From Sipunculus nudus (taxonomy: Eukaryota; Annelida; Sipuncula; Golfingiida; Sipunculidae), in contig CM049316.1 of assembly GCA_026874595.1 (NCBI GenBank), positions 78,713,676-78,777,675 on the forward strand: 64,000 bases of DNA. Direction: 5' to 3'. Of this stretch, positions 19,393-28,918 are shown piece after piece. Made by a program: the position numbers and the translations under genes. A model generated the notes under the pieces. That model searched no databases. It was not told the DNA's origin and was given only the letters and a program-made list of their open reading frames with translations. Position 1 is the first letter of the stretch; every line of letters starts with the position of its first letter.

Positions 19393-20009
19393 ATTCTATC
19401 AGACTCCATCACCTGCATCTGGTAGATACAGTGTGTTTCCGGAATGTATATTCAACATGATATATATATATATATATGTATATTATGTCTTTTTCGATAT
19501 TGATAATACGTTTATCATGTTGGCTAGGTACCAGTGATTCTGCATTGGATGTACCATATGTTCTTATAGAAGCACCCGTTCATGGCTCCTGTACTACAGG
19601 CACAATATTATATGTTTGATGTTCATGTTGCTTTGTCCATGTTGCTTTAGATTGTTTATGTAATTGTATATGTACCAGTATTCAGTTGTTGTTGTAATAC
19701 ATGTTACAGTCATGAGGGGGGGGGGGGCCTCGGTGACGGGACTGGTATACAACACTTGTAACAGTAACAGTCGGTGCAAATTATGTTTCTAGGAGTTACT
19801 GCATGTCCCATGGCAATATGTGTGCATGTCAATCTTTCGTACCATGTACATAACAGAACAGACAGCAGATACGATAAACACTGCGTTTCGGTTTTTGATG
19901 TATCATAAGGTGGGACCTGCATCAGATGCATCATTTGTGCAAGGCATCTCCGGTCTAGTTGCGTCCTGACCCCCCCCCCCCCCCTCCTTTTTTTTAAATG
20001 ATTTTACAC
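19393..20009. other. Intergenic stretch with poly-G and poly-C runs
   Basis: Contains a TA run near 19462, eleven G near 19726 and fifteen C at 19970-19984 followed by a T-rich tract. No supportable gene. Confidence 0.5.
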
Positions 20010-20031
20010 TCTCTCCAAGTACAAGGAGAGA
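20010..20031 (+). repeat. Hairpin family A, copy before the zinc protein gene
   Basis: TCTCTCC and GGAGAGA (7 perfect pairs) around AAGTACAA, which contains the family loop AGTACA. It lies 68 bases before the ATG of the next gene. Confidence 0.7.
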
Positions 20032-20098
20032 TGTATTTCGCTTGGACAGTTAGCGTTGCGCTGACAGTAAAGGTGGATTTTGCGCTCGTTTCAGACCA

Positions 20099-20752
20099 AT
20101 GATGCTGAGGAAAAAGACGAAAATAAACCCTGTGTACAATCCTAAACCACTGTACACAATGACAAAGGAGTACTTATGCGAGCGGTACAACCCGCAGATA
20201 TTTTGGTTGACCGTGCCGGACATTATATTAGACGAGTTGATAGAAACAGCTTCGACGACTAAATTTTGCAGGAAGTGCAACGCTGAGTGCACCGGCGAGG
20301 AAGTGATACGCGACATGTGCAAGGAGCCTCCCGTCCTGAGGTGCACAAAGTGTAAGCTCATAACGAGAGATATGCGTATGCACGCGTTGTATCACCGAGG
20401 CGTCGACCACGAACAATATAAGACAATATCCGAGTGGCCCGACATGATTTGCTGGGTGCACAGAGGTGCCCTTTACGTGTCCAGGTATTGGGGACCGACC
20501 CGGCCTCACGAGATCATACAGCAGCTGTGGTGCCGTGGAGACTTGCCCGACAAATCATTGGACGTGAACAAACTTGTCAAACAGGGGAACTGTGTTTGTG
20601 CAACAGTACCTTGGCAGATTGTGGTTTTTGAGGCATTTACAGATGGGGGTAGGAGTGCACGAAGGAGGGTGACATGTCGACGGCCTCCGAAAGTTTATCT
20701 CGGTGAAAGGGAGATAAGGCGCGCCAGATTACGCGTTAACCCTTTACAATAA
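20099..20752 (+). CDS. Zinc-binding protein, family Z, member 1
   Basis: 217 residues; ATG five bases after CGTTTCAG. A Cys/His region at about residues 58-105 (CRKCNAEC, then LRCTKCKLITRDMRMHALYH) looks like a zinc site with C-x2-C twice and a paired His. It is followed by EWPDMICWVHRGALYVSRYW and a basic tail. A clear paralogue is encoded leftward at 49409-50026, with the same order of motifs. The stop codon lies inside an AATAAA. I do not recognise the family; nucleic-acid binding is a guess from the ribbon and basic tail. Confidence 0.85.
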   Translation: MMLRKKTKINPVYNPKPLYTMTKEYLCERYNPQIFWLTVPDIILDELIETASTTKFCRKCNAECTGEEVIRDMCKEPPVLRCTKCKLITRDMRMHALYHRGVDHEQYKTISEWPDMICWVHRGALYVSRYWGPTRPHEIIQQLWCRGDLPDKSLDVNKLVKQGNCVCATVPWQIVVFEAFTDGGRSARRRVTCRRPPKVYLGEREIRRARLRVNPLQ

Positions 20753-20753
20753 A
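20748..20753 (+). terminator. Poly(A) signal overlapping the stop codon
   Basis: AATAAA includes the TAA stop of the preceding gene, followed by a T run. Confidence 0.6.
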
Positions 20754-21421
20754 CATTTTTTGGAATAGGAGGTGCCGCATGTATATATTTTGTAAAATGA
20801 AGAACCATATGTGGCACGAGCAGCAACTGTATGAACATGTGTTATAACCATATTTGGAAAGGTGACGATGGACAATTGATTGAAGATATGTCATTGTTTT
20901 GTTTTTTCTAGAGCAGAGATTGCATCAAAACAAAATCGACCCGCAGACACCGCTGATGTAAGTATGCACATTTGACATTTTTACCTTTGTGTACGGTTTG
21001 TGGTTGTTTTATGTTTTCAATCAGAATATAATGATCGGGTACAAATGGGCTGATAACGAGACGTAATGGCAGACGAAGGAACGCATCCTCTGACAACAAT
21101 TAATTATTGTAGTTTTTTAGTCTGCGTCCCTGTACTGGGCCGTAATAATGATATATGTTTTTAGTGTGAAAGGAAAGCTTGTATAATTATATTTATGTAT
21201 CTGATATTGTTGCATAATCAGTTTATGTGATTAACCAATTACCACTGGCTCGTGGTAACCTCCAGTTATGGTATATACGTGTGATAAACAGGGATTAACG
21301 TCAGTAAAAAATTAATGCATGGCATGTATATCTTCTCTATCCTATTTAAATGAGACATAGAGAGAGAGAGAGAGAATTTGTATGATCTGTTTATGAGAGT
21401 TTGTGTTTCGTTTGTAGAAAG
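20754..21421. other. Intergenic stretch with one inverted family A element
   Basis: GTCCC-TGTACT-GGGC at 21126-21140 is a family A hairpin in opposite orientation. A GA microsatellite lies at 21358-21376. No gene seen. Confidence 0.5.
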
Positions 21422-21874
21422 ATGACATACTACAACGTAACTGTGGATGGCATCGGGTGCAAGCATTTCATCCTGGACACCGAGAGTCCAATCTCTATGG
21501 TTGACATGAAGATGGTTTTACCAATGAACTTGTGGTACACCCCGATGTGGGACGACATTCTGCACAAACCACTATTAGTGCGAGAGCCGTGCAGAGCTTG
21601 TGGGGGTGCCCACAGAGGGGCCGCAGTACACCCATATAAAAAAAGACACGTACAAGTGCTCTTCGAGGACGCACTGGGGCAATGTTTCTATAATAAGGTG
21701 GATATGAATATTGTATATGACTGGAAATTCCCCAGTGCGTCGGGTGTACTGGGGAGGGATTTCATTGGTAAATTTATTTTCACCCCGCATGTGAAAAAAC
21801 CTACATTACACCAAAAACGTAAATTCACAGAGCGTTGCCAGCATGTGTGGGGGGTGATTGAAAATTGGGGGTGA
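21422..21874 (+). CDS. Retropepsin-like protein with altered active site
   Basis: 150 residues; ATG four bases after GTTTGTAG. Residues 14-28 (KHFILDTESPISMVD) match the start of retroviral or retrotransposon aspartic proteases, hydrophobic-DTG-A/S-x-S-x-V, except that the catalytic-triad glycine is Glu (DTE at 19-21). Residues 108-115 (GVLGRDFI) match the family's second landmark, hydrophobic-LGRDFL. A CxxC (CRAC, about 60) lies between. The single-domain length is right for a retropepsin, which acts as a dimer. With Glu in place of Gly activity is doubtful, so it may be a binding rather than a cutting domain. Fold assignment is from motifs only. Confidence 0.7.
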   Translation: MTYYNVTVDGIGCKHFILDTESPISMVDMKMVLPMNLWYTPMWDDILHKPLLVREPCRACGGAHRGAAVHPYKKRHVQVLFEDALGQCFYNKVDMNIVYDWKFPSASGVLGRDFIGKFIFTPHVKKPTLHQKRKFTERCQHVWGVIENWG

Positions 21875-22040
21875 AGTGTAAAAAACAAACTTGTAAAATA
21901 TGATAAACTGTAATTGAACATTGGGTTGGAAATGTAAATAGACTTTGTAAAAACTTTGTAAACTTAATTGAACATTTCAAATTGGTTGTATATATCATTT
22001 CTATATAAATATTGTACAGGTGTAACATGTATATATTACA

Positions 22041-22291
22041 GTGCATCCGTATAAAAAAAAAGACACATACAAGTGCTCTTCGAGGACTCACTGGGGAAAT
22101 GTTTCTATAATAACGTGGATATGAATATTGTATATGACTGGAAATTCCCCAGTGCGTCGGGTGTACTGGGGAGGGATTTTATTGGTAAATTTATCTTCAC
22201 CCCGCATGTGAAAAGACCTATATTGCACCAAAAACGTAAATTCACAGAACGTTGCCCGGAATTATGGGGGGTGATTGAAAATTGGGGTTAA
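22041..22291 (+). pseudogene. Partial duplicate of the retropepsin-like gene
   Basis: Copies the last 80 or so codons of the preceding gene at high identity, including GVLGRDFIGKF and the terminal VIENWG. The copy begins exactly at a CAG (ATATATTACAG at 22040), so it could be an alternative 3' exon. However its A run has nine A rather than seven, which shifts the frame at that point. It lacks the DTE region and any start of its own. Confidence 0.55.
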
Positions 22292-22600
22292 AGTGTAAAA
22301 AAAAAATATGAACTGTGGTAAACTTTAATTGAAATTGGGTTGGATATGTAAATAAACTTTGTAAAAACATGGAAAACTGTAATTGAAAATTGGGGTTGAT
22401 AATGCCAAAAACGTATTAAAAATTGGTAAACGTTTCATCTCCTGTACAATGAAACGTTCAACATTTCAAAAGTTTTGTATATGTCATTTTTTTATAGCTT
22501 TTTATGTATATATTGTATACACCAGATATGTGTATCTGTTATGTTATCAGAATAAAGGTCATTGTATATTTGATACAGGGTATGTTATTTTGTTTACGTG
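22292..22600. other. Intergenic stretch with degenerate short repeats
   Basis: Three degenerate copies of AACTGTAATTGAAxATTGGG-type sequence follow both retropepsin-like copies. AATAAA-type signals occur at 22342 and 22553. No gene. Confidence 0.5.
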
Positions 22601-22607
22601 TGTGTAA

Positions 22608-22862
22608 ATGGACAATCCTTTTAACATGTGGTTGATGCTGAAGGAATCCAAAGGGCCGGCGGCGGGCTGGCAGACGCCCTTGGGTTTCTTCACCATCACC
22701 ACAGATCACCAAGCAAGCAGCAATTATCCAAGACGTCTAAAAGATGACAAGAAAGCTGGAGCCGGAGGGCGGGCGGGCAGATGCTCCGGCTTTCTTGTCA
22801 TCTCTCAAAAAGAACCCAGAACGAGTGTCGGAGTGATGGTCCCCGCCGCCCTCACCGGCTGA
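22608..22862 (+). other. Small open frame within a hairpin-rich leader
   Basis: An 84-codon frame covers GC-richer DNA containing two hairpins (22648-22683 and 22742-22803). A consensus donor CAG|GTATG follows at 22880 and a T9GCAG acceptor soon after, so this looks like an upstream exon of the RING gene at 23179. Coding potential is unsupported. Confidence 0.35.
22742..22803 (+). ncRNA. Long bulged hairpin, pre-miRNA-like
   Basis: Arm 22742-22754 (AGATGACAAGAAA) pairs with 22791-22803, and arm 22761-22767 (GCCGGAG) with 22784-22790: 20 pairs, a six-base 5' bulge and a 16-base GC-rich loop. Size and shape are near those of microRNA precursors, though the bulge is large. Confidence 0.45.
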
Positions 22863-23178
22863 AACCATCGCCGGATGTTCAGGTATGCTGTTGTTTTTTT
22901 TGCAGTGCATGTACGTTTTTAATCAGGATATGTAGTCATGTTTTTGTACAAAATATATCTTCTAAGATACGTACAGCGCTGTCGGTGTGTTTCTGTTGTA
23001 AAGAAACAGTAATTATGTTTTATCTTAGTTTGTATTGACTTGTCATCTGTTCTCTTCTGTTTACGTATGATGCTATGTCATCACAGGCAACATCACACAT
23101 ACATACCATGTACACCCCCCCCCCCCTCTTCTTTTGCCATAACACGTCTCATGTGTATTTCCTTATCATTTCAGAGCG

Positions 23179-25140
23179 ATGGAACAGACTGAACATTCCG
23201 ACAGTTCGTCCATAGAAGAGGAGGACGTTATATACATCGGCACCGAACGCCAGCGGAACGAGTCGGAAGCGTTAAGCATCAGAGGCTTGTTTCTGAACTA
23301 CATGGAGGTTGAAGATGCTCTGAGCCTCCGTGTTGATCTCCTCGCTTTAGCCACAGACGTCAATCTGATAGATCTGCCTACGCTGCTGCCACACAGGGAT
23401 GACCTCAAGTACGTGCAGTCGTATAGGGAAAGTGGAAAATCGGAAGCGCGCTCCATTACCACTGCTTTATACGTGAACTGTTCTTTGTTCAATGTAAACA
23501 TATTGGAGCTATACCACAGGCTCTTCCAAAGAGGCATGTCCGACGCATGTGCCCTGTTAAGCGAGGTATTTGAAATCGGCATATTACAAGACTGTTTCAA
23601 CAATGTGGTCCCGCACCGTTACTACCCGATCGTGTTGGTGTCTGATGACGATGAACACATCATGCGGTTTACAAAGTGTGAAGAAGAACAATTCATGCCG
23701 GGAGACGGATACAATGACGTAACACGTCCTGAGCCGCATGCGCAGCAAGAAGGAGGGGCGGAAAATGCAGACCAAGCGGACGAGGGTGAGGAAGGTTTGG
23801 ATGCGCGGGAGGTTTCAACAGAACGTGAATACCAACGCGTACGTGAGGCTGTTTTAGCGTATATCGAGAAAGACGTTTGGTATGAGCCGGAGTTCAGGAT
23901 CGCATACACCCTGTTTGATGCCACGCAATGGGACAGCTTGGTGGCCGAACTGGTCGGAAGTATACGTCTAACTAGGCCTTTAATGAAATTACTAAAAAAA
24001 CACGGTCTGATAGACGCCTCCTTGAGCAAAACTGACGTCGAAGACATCTATCAGAAACAGGACGTCCGACGCGTGCTCGGACATATTTATCGCCCTGGAG
24101 AGACAACACGTAGGAAAGCATTGAAACGCCTGTTACTCCTGAGGTTTTGCGTCCAGGTGGCGAAGCAGACAGATGCCGATATGTGTCTCCGGGATTTCCT
24201 GCCGGCAGAGTGGGACTTTAATAAACCAGGTCGTGTTTCAGGGATCAACGGTTCACATGAATGCAACGTAGCGTTGCATCCTAACATGAATTGGAATGGC
24301 CGCTTCCGCAGGAGGAAAAGGCGATACACCACAAGGCCGTCATCACCCGCCCCGTCTACGACCACTTCACAATCGGGTACTGAGAGCCCGTTTGATGCAG
24401 GTCGGGAATTATTGCAGTTGATGAATTCCATAACAGCAACCAACCCGCCCCAAAATGTTGCTGACGGCACAGACGCCTCTGATCCATTGACTTCTGAACG
24501 TCGACCTCCCGTGGACCCTGCGCCTCCATCGGAACATGATACATCAACCCAGGGAGGTCAGACCCGATCTGATAACATTTTGCCTGCACCCAAAAGGTTA
24601 AAGCTTCGACACGTCAGGACGGGCGCCACCGAAGCAGCGATGTTTCCTCCATATACGGGTGGCAATGCGGAAACAGTTTCGGCAGCACCTGACACACCAA
24701 TCCGTTCGGCGACAGTTTCTGCTTGCAGAGGTTCGGCAAACGTTTCAGATCCAGGCGTTGTCGTTTCCAGTGTGACGGAGCAGCTCGCACACGCTCAGAC
24801 CGTGATTGCCCAGCTTCAAAGTAAAGAAAGGGATGCCCAGGAAAGGCTAAGTCGCTTCCAGTGTCCAATTTGTTTGGAGAACACCGTGGACTGTTTCCTA
24901 AAAAAATGCGGACACATGTTTTGTCACAGATGTATAATGGCGGTGTTCTCCAATAATAAAAATAGAAACGACTTTCAAGCGTTTATAAATCGCTTGCGCG
25001 ACAACATGTTCCGTTCCACGTCCCGTTCCACGTCCCGCGAGGAGGTCCATTGTCCGACATGCAGGGTACCCAACAAACGCACTGATGTGGCGAAGATATA
25101 CATCTGGTGGGTGGCGTGTCGTTTTGTAAATATGTTTTGA
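23179..25140 (+). CDS. Large RING-finger protein with insertion in the RING
   Basis: 653 residues; ATG four bases after ATTTCAG. Four regions: N-terminal helical domain (about 30-150) that might be a death-fold relative; an acidic linker (about 190-220); a helical domain (about 220-350) shared with the gene at 868; a long S/T/P-rich disordered stretch (about 370-520) with a basic patch; then a C-terminal RING (about 562-629: CPICLEN, CGHMFCHRC, CPTC). The RING has roughly 40 residues between its sixth and seventh zinc ligands, with a (RSTS)-type repeat, far longer than usual and absent from the paralogue. Likely a ubiquitin E3 ligase; the shorter paralogue ends at the equivalent of KIYI, so the last residues may be dispensable. 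Confidence 0.9.
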   Translation: MEQTEHSDSSSIEEEDVIYIGTERQRNESEALSIRGLFLNYMEVEDALSLRVDLLALATDVNLIDLPTLLPHRDDLKYVQSYRESGKSEARSITTALYVNCSLFNVNILELYHRLFQRGMSDACALLSEVFEIGILQDCFNNVVPHRYYPIVLVSDDDEHIMRFTKCEEEQFMPGDGYNDVTRPEPHAQQEGGAENADQADEGEEGLDAREVSTEREYQRVREAVLAYIEKDVWYEPEFRIAYTLFDATQWDSLVAELVGSIRLTRPLMKLLKKHGLIDASLSKTDVEDIYQKQDVRRVLGHIYRPGETTRRKALKRLLLLRFCVQVAKQTDADMCLRDFLPAEWDFNKPGRVSGINGSHECNVALHPNMNWNGRFRRRKRRYTTRPSSPAPSTTTSQSGTESPFDAGRELLQLMNSITATNPPQNVADGTDASDPLTSERRPPVDPAPPSEHDTSTQGGQTRSDNILPAPKRLKLRHVRTGATEAAMFPPYTGGNAETVSAAPDTPIRSATVSACRGSANVSDPGVVVSSVTEQLAHAQTVIAQLQSKERDAQERLSRFQCPICLENTVDCFLKKCGHMFCHRCIMAVFSNNKNRNDFQAFINRLRDNMFRSTSRSTSREEVHCPTCRVPNKRTDVAKIYIWWVACRFVNMF

Positions 25141-25426
25141 CCGTCCATCTGTCTGTATGTGTGTTGGTGTTAATATACTTGTTGTATATTGATATATTTA
25201 TAAATATATATAAATATATATATAAACAATATATATATGTTGTAATATGATAGTGTTGTGTCGTTATACATATGTGTTTATTTATTTCAGGGTCAAATGG
25301 GACATTCCATCCGAGCATCTGGCAATGTTTCACATGTTTGCATGATTTGCTGCCCCCCCCCCTCACAGGTTTTGTTCTTCTTCTTATACAAGTGTACTTT
25401 TACATTATCATTTGCTTATGTTCCAG

Positions 25427-25735
25427 ATGAACCCAAAAGCGATATGCAGGTGCTACATGTCAACGCGAAGAGAGGGGCTGAAAGTATGCATTCGGTTAGA
25501 CGGCCGAATTGATAAATGCCTTAAAGTGAGACTGGAGCGTATACAGTCACCTTGCCGGATTGACAAATGCCTGAGAGTGAGGCTGGAGCGTGTACGGGCA
25601 CCTGGTACAAAAAAACACAATCATACACCCGAGCGACAGTTCATGTTCACATCTGATATGCAACGGAAAATTCATCCAAAGCTGCGCTGGAAGCCTGCAG
25701 AGTTGTTGGGTTTTCTTATAAACCTGTACCCGTGA
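25427..25735 (+). CDS. Small arginine-rich protein, probably a spliced exon
   Basis: 102 residues if begun at ATG 25427, which lies directly on a GTTCCAG acceptor. Contains an internal duplication (GRIDKCLKVRLERIQ and CRIDKCLRVRLERVR) and is strongly basic. Two further acceptor-like sites (25289 and 25369) lie upstream, so it may be a last exon joined to the RING gene. Not recognised. Confidence 0.45.
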   Translation: MNPKAICRCYMSTRREGLKVCIRLDGRIDKCLKVRLERIQSPCRIDKCLRVRLERVRAPGTKKHNHTPERQFMFTSDMQRKIHPKLRWKPAELLGFLINLYP

Positions 25736-26631
25736 CCATTTCCACGCACGTTGTACAAACAACATTTTATCGAAAAGGTACATATATATATTTATTATAT
25801 ATATATATATATATTGTGGAACAATTCGCTGTCGTCTGTCACGCTGGCCACGCTTCTGTAAATTGTGGGACAATTCGCTGTGACTACACATGACCTTTAT
25901 GACATTTGCACGCTTGCCATGTATGTTTATCGATGATATGAAATATATCTGATATATGTAAACCTGTATAAATGTAACATGCTTAAGGGAACCGAATATA
26001 TTTATGTATACCTGACAACATGTCTCATTATTCATTTCATGTTTCCGTGTGTATGCAGATGTATGTGTGTGCGTTTATGTGTAAAATGTGCTTTGCTTGC
26101 GGTGTGTTGGGGTATGTTTTACGATCGCCCTCATCACCTGAAGACATATTAGAAGATTACCAATCCTTTGTGCAGATATATACGTGTGTGCTTATATGTA
26201 AATATGTGGTTTTGTAACTGGTGTACAGTGTACGTTGTTATAGTCCACATAGCCTCAGGAAATATGAAAACGTACCCGGCCTTAATATCAGACATTGAAC
26301 GACACTATCCCTTTGAAAAAAAAAATTATAACACGAGGAAGACAGACATCCAACATACGCTAAAGACAGACATCCAACATACGTGAAAGACATACATCCA
26401 ACATATGGTTTTCAAACAAAAAATAAAAACATCGGCAAGGGTGTATATACTGCCATCTGGCGGTGACTGTGCTATATAAACAGACACGACACGCCAAGTA
26501 GATATAAAGCAACAAAAAAGTAATGCCGAGTGGATTGTCTGTTATGAACACGAACAACTGACGTGATAGACAAAACTTACACAAAGAAAATTGTTTAGAT
26601 GACAAACAGACGGAGAAAAATGTATCATGAA
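25736..26631. other. Intergenic stretch with short repeats
   Basis: Holds TA runs, a duplicated CAATTCGCTGT segment (25823, 25871) and three near-copies of GACAGACATCCAACATACG (26340-26405). No gene. Confidence 0.5.
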
Positions 26632-26703
26632 GGTGCTGGCGGGATTCGAACCCACAACCCCTGGCTTCGGAAACCAGTGCTCTATCCATTGAGCCACAAC
26701 ACC
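26632..26703 (-). tRNA. tRNA-Arg (anticodon CCG)
   Basis: Full cloverleaf on the minus strand: acceptor GGTGTTG/CAGCACC, D arm GCTC..GAGC, anticodon arm CTGGT-TTCCGAA-GCCAG with CCG, T arm GTGGG-TTCGAAT-CCCGC. TTTTT follows. No intron, no encoded CCA. An open frame on the plus strand across it is only the familiar false translation of a tRNA. Confidence 0.95.
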
Positions 26704-27056
26704 CACATCAATGTGCTTACACATGACGTAACATGTACATACGGCTGGCTGACGAAACCAGAAGGTTATAAATGTTTATGTTAAAATAACAATCAACTGC
26801 GCACATTTCTTACAGCGACAATGTTCCGGATTTGGGAAGACGGGGGGAGAGGGGAAAGGGGGGGGGGGCAAGTGTGAAACGGAAGACGCCGAGAGAAGGA
26901 GTTGTTATGTAACAATCATAATCATAAACAACAAACACACCTGCACATTCATGTCCGTTTATTTGAACCTTGCCTGATGTAAGCTGTGTATTCCCCAAGC
27001 CAAAAAAAAAAAAACGGATCGACATATTCATCTTTCTTCCGCAAACCAGGTGCCGT

Positions 27057-27599
27057 TTATAACAACGGATACACCCCTCCCTTGTAAAAGGGGCGCTCAA
27101 TGTCCAACTCTGACCTCCAGTCTGTGAACAAACATGTGACCCGATGTTTGACCTTTGACCACGGTGTAAAATCCACATCTGGCAATATTATCTGCAATTC
27201 CGCCATCAGCGACTCCATCAAATGCCAGCGCGCCATTGGCGCATTTGACACGAAATCTGCGAAATCATGAAATGTCTCCACATCGTTGCCGCAATTTACA
27301 GGCAGGTACTTCTCCATAAGGGGAGCTATTGCATCCTGTTTGTCCAGTTCGTCATATAGCTGAACAGAACGTTCACACGAGAAAGCGTCTTCAAAACGTT
27401 CACTCATGTCATATGTTGTTTCCAATGAACAGTCACAGCAGTGGCCATCCACGCCTTTACAATCACTGTCACAATCGCATGTCACGTGAAGCAAGCACTT
27501 GCATTTATCACAGTATACATCGTTGCTACTTTGACCTTGACCTTTTGTGACACATGCATCCATGGTTCCTTCGTCCATGAGTCCGTCACACAGCCCCAT
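27057..27599 (-). CDS. Cys-rich N-terminus plus helical domain, unknown
   Basis: 180 residues from ATG 27599 (two codons after an in-frame TTG). Residues 1-65 contain 15 or so Cys in pairs (YCDKCKC, CDCDSDC, HCCDC), suggesting zinc binding but no family I can name. Residues 75-170 are helical (LYDELDKQDAIAPLMEKYL) and could be a death-fold domain, which is a weak inference given the CARD-like neighbour. No TATA box seen. Confidence 0.65.
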   Translation of the reverse strand: MGLCDGLMDEGTMDACVTKGQGQSSNDVYCDKCKCLLHVTCDCDSDCKGVDGHCCDCSLETTYDMSERFEDAFSCERSVQLYDELDKQDAIAPLMEKYLPVNCGNDVETFHDFADFVSNAPMARWHLMESLMAELQIILPDVDFTPWSKVKHRVTCLFTDWRSELDIERPFYKGGVYPLL

Positions 27600-28057
27600 A
27601 CACAAGTATCTATCATCAGTACAAATAGATACACGTTCACATAGTCACGTCGCTTCATCGTATTTATCATCATTGCAGTGAGAAAGTTTGTGTGATATGA
27701 GGCGGGCGACCAGTCGGTGAATGCAAGATTGTTATAACGGAAGGGGGCAAAAGGGGTGGAGGGAGGGGGAGGTGGTGGTAGTGGCAGAATCCATATTTTG
27801 TGACACGAGGACAACCGTCTCACACATTCATTAACACGTATACGTGTAGACGAGAATGACACATATGTAACATGTACCATAAACGTTTATTTCAGGTTAT
27901 TACATACCAAGCAGTGGTTTAATCACATGTGCATATATGGTCATGAATGTTCTGTTATCTCCACCAAGCAGAAACGTATCATAACAACCAATTACGAATG
28001 TTTATATGAACATTTCCCACATTCCAAGCAGAGGTTTATTCACATGTTCATATAAGG
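27600..28057. other. Intergenic stretch
   Basis: A short repeated segment (TCCAAGCAGAGGTTTATTCACATG-like, 27905 and 28022) lies close to the end of the next gene. No gene seen. Confidence 0.5.
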
Positions 28058-28918
28058 TCACGATTGTTCAGATAACAACGTACGGGTTATTTTTTTCCGG
28101 TTACTCTGCAGGAATGTGATGTAATCCGGAAACAAGACCTGCACGCCTGACAAACTGAGACCACGTTCGATTGTTCCACCTATCTGTCCGTATCCTGCCT
28201 CGCGAAAGATAACCGCCAGTTTGTTCCAGTACCACAGCGGAAGTTTTTCAAGGTAAGTCAAAAAAGTCAAGCGCCTTTTAAACGCTAATCCGGTGATGAG
28301 AAACAGTTTATCCCTTTGAAACTGGTTCATTATATGCAAGTCTACACACAAACGCGTAACGACACAGGACTCGTCCATGCACAGGATGTCATCCCGAATA
28401 AACAGGGGACGTATATATTCAGCCATGAGGACACCAAGGTCTTTCTCGCCGCCTGTGGATGCTCCTGGACATGTGTACCGTCGGGAATGAAAGAATGCCT
28501 CCAGCCGAGACAGTTGTTTACTGTAAGCAGGATCTTGTACCGTTTTATTCATCTTATGATCCGCAGTCGGCGCCCGCGGCAGGCTCTGTATGGCGTGTCG
28601 CATGACCACGTTCCAAAAAAAATAATACACCTGCGATTCACCGGTTTTGCAAAATAGCTTCATGGCCTCGTCCATTTTTTCTAAAGGGAACCGCCCTGCC
28701 AGATGACTAAGCAGCATGACGCCGCGTACTTTGGCACGTTTTTCTTGCATGATGTTTTCAAACATCGTACGATCAAGGAAACCGAGCTGCAACATTATAT
28801 TCCAAAGGGGGGATGTCACCTTCGTGTGGATTTTCTGAGCCAGTGTGGGTATCTGACGTCCCATGTACCTCATTACAGCTTCGTTGTTCGCATACACCTC
28901 AGACCGGATATGGGCCAT
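28058..28918 (-). CDS. Tandem CARD-like protein
   Basis: 286 residues; ATG directly follows a long CT-rich tract ending GTCACAG, a strong 3' splice site. Residues about 25-105 have the CARD pattern: LGFLDRTMFENIMQEKRAKV, then hydrophobic LL..L..RFPLEKM, then MKLFCKTGESQVYYFFW, matching the usual ALxETGQxxL ending. A second, weaker death-fold segment is at about 190-270 (HIMNQFQRDKLFLITGLAFK to VIFREAGYGQIGG). Two CARDs and nothing else suggests an adaptor or decoy that binds host CARD proteins. Assignment is from pattern, not search. Confidence 0.75.
   Translation of the reverse strand: MAHIRSEVYANNEAVMRYMGRQIPTLAQKIHTKVTSPLWNIMLQLGFLDRTMFENIMQEKRAKVRGVMLLSHLAGRFPLEKMDEAMKLFCKTGESQVYYFFWNVVMRHAIQSLPRAPTADHKMNKTVQDPAYSKQLSRLEAFFHSRRYTCPGASTGGEKDLGVLMAEYIRPLFIRDDILCMDESCVVTRLCVDLHIMNQFQRDKLFLITGLAFKRRLTFLTYLEKLPLWYWNKLAVIFREAGYGQIGGTIERGLSLSGVQVLFPDYITFLQSNRKKITRTLLSEQS

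Noticed and set aside
26599-26784. Plus-strand frame containing GAGGIRTHNP
   Set aside because: It is the well-known false translation of a tRNA gene on the opposite strand.
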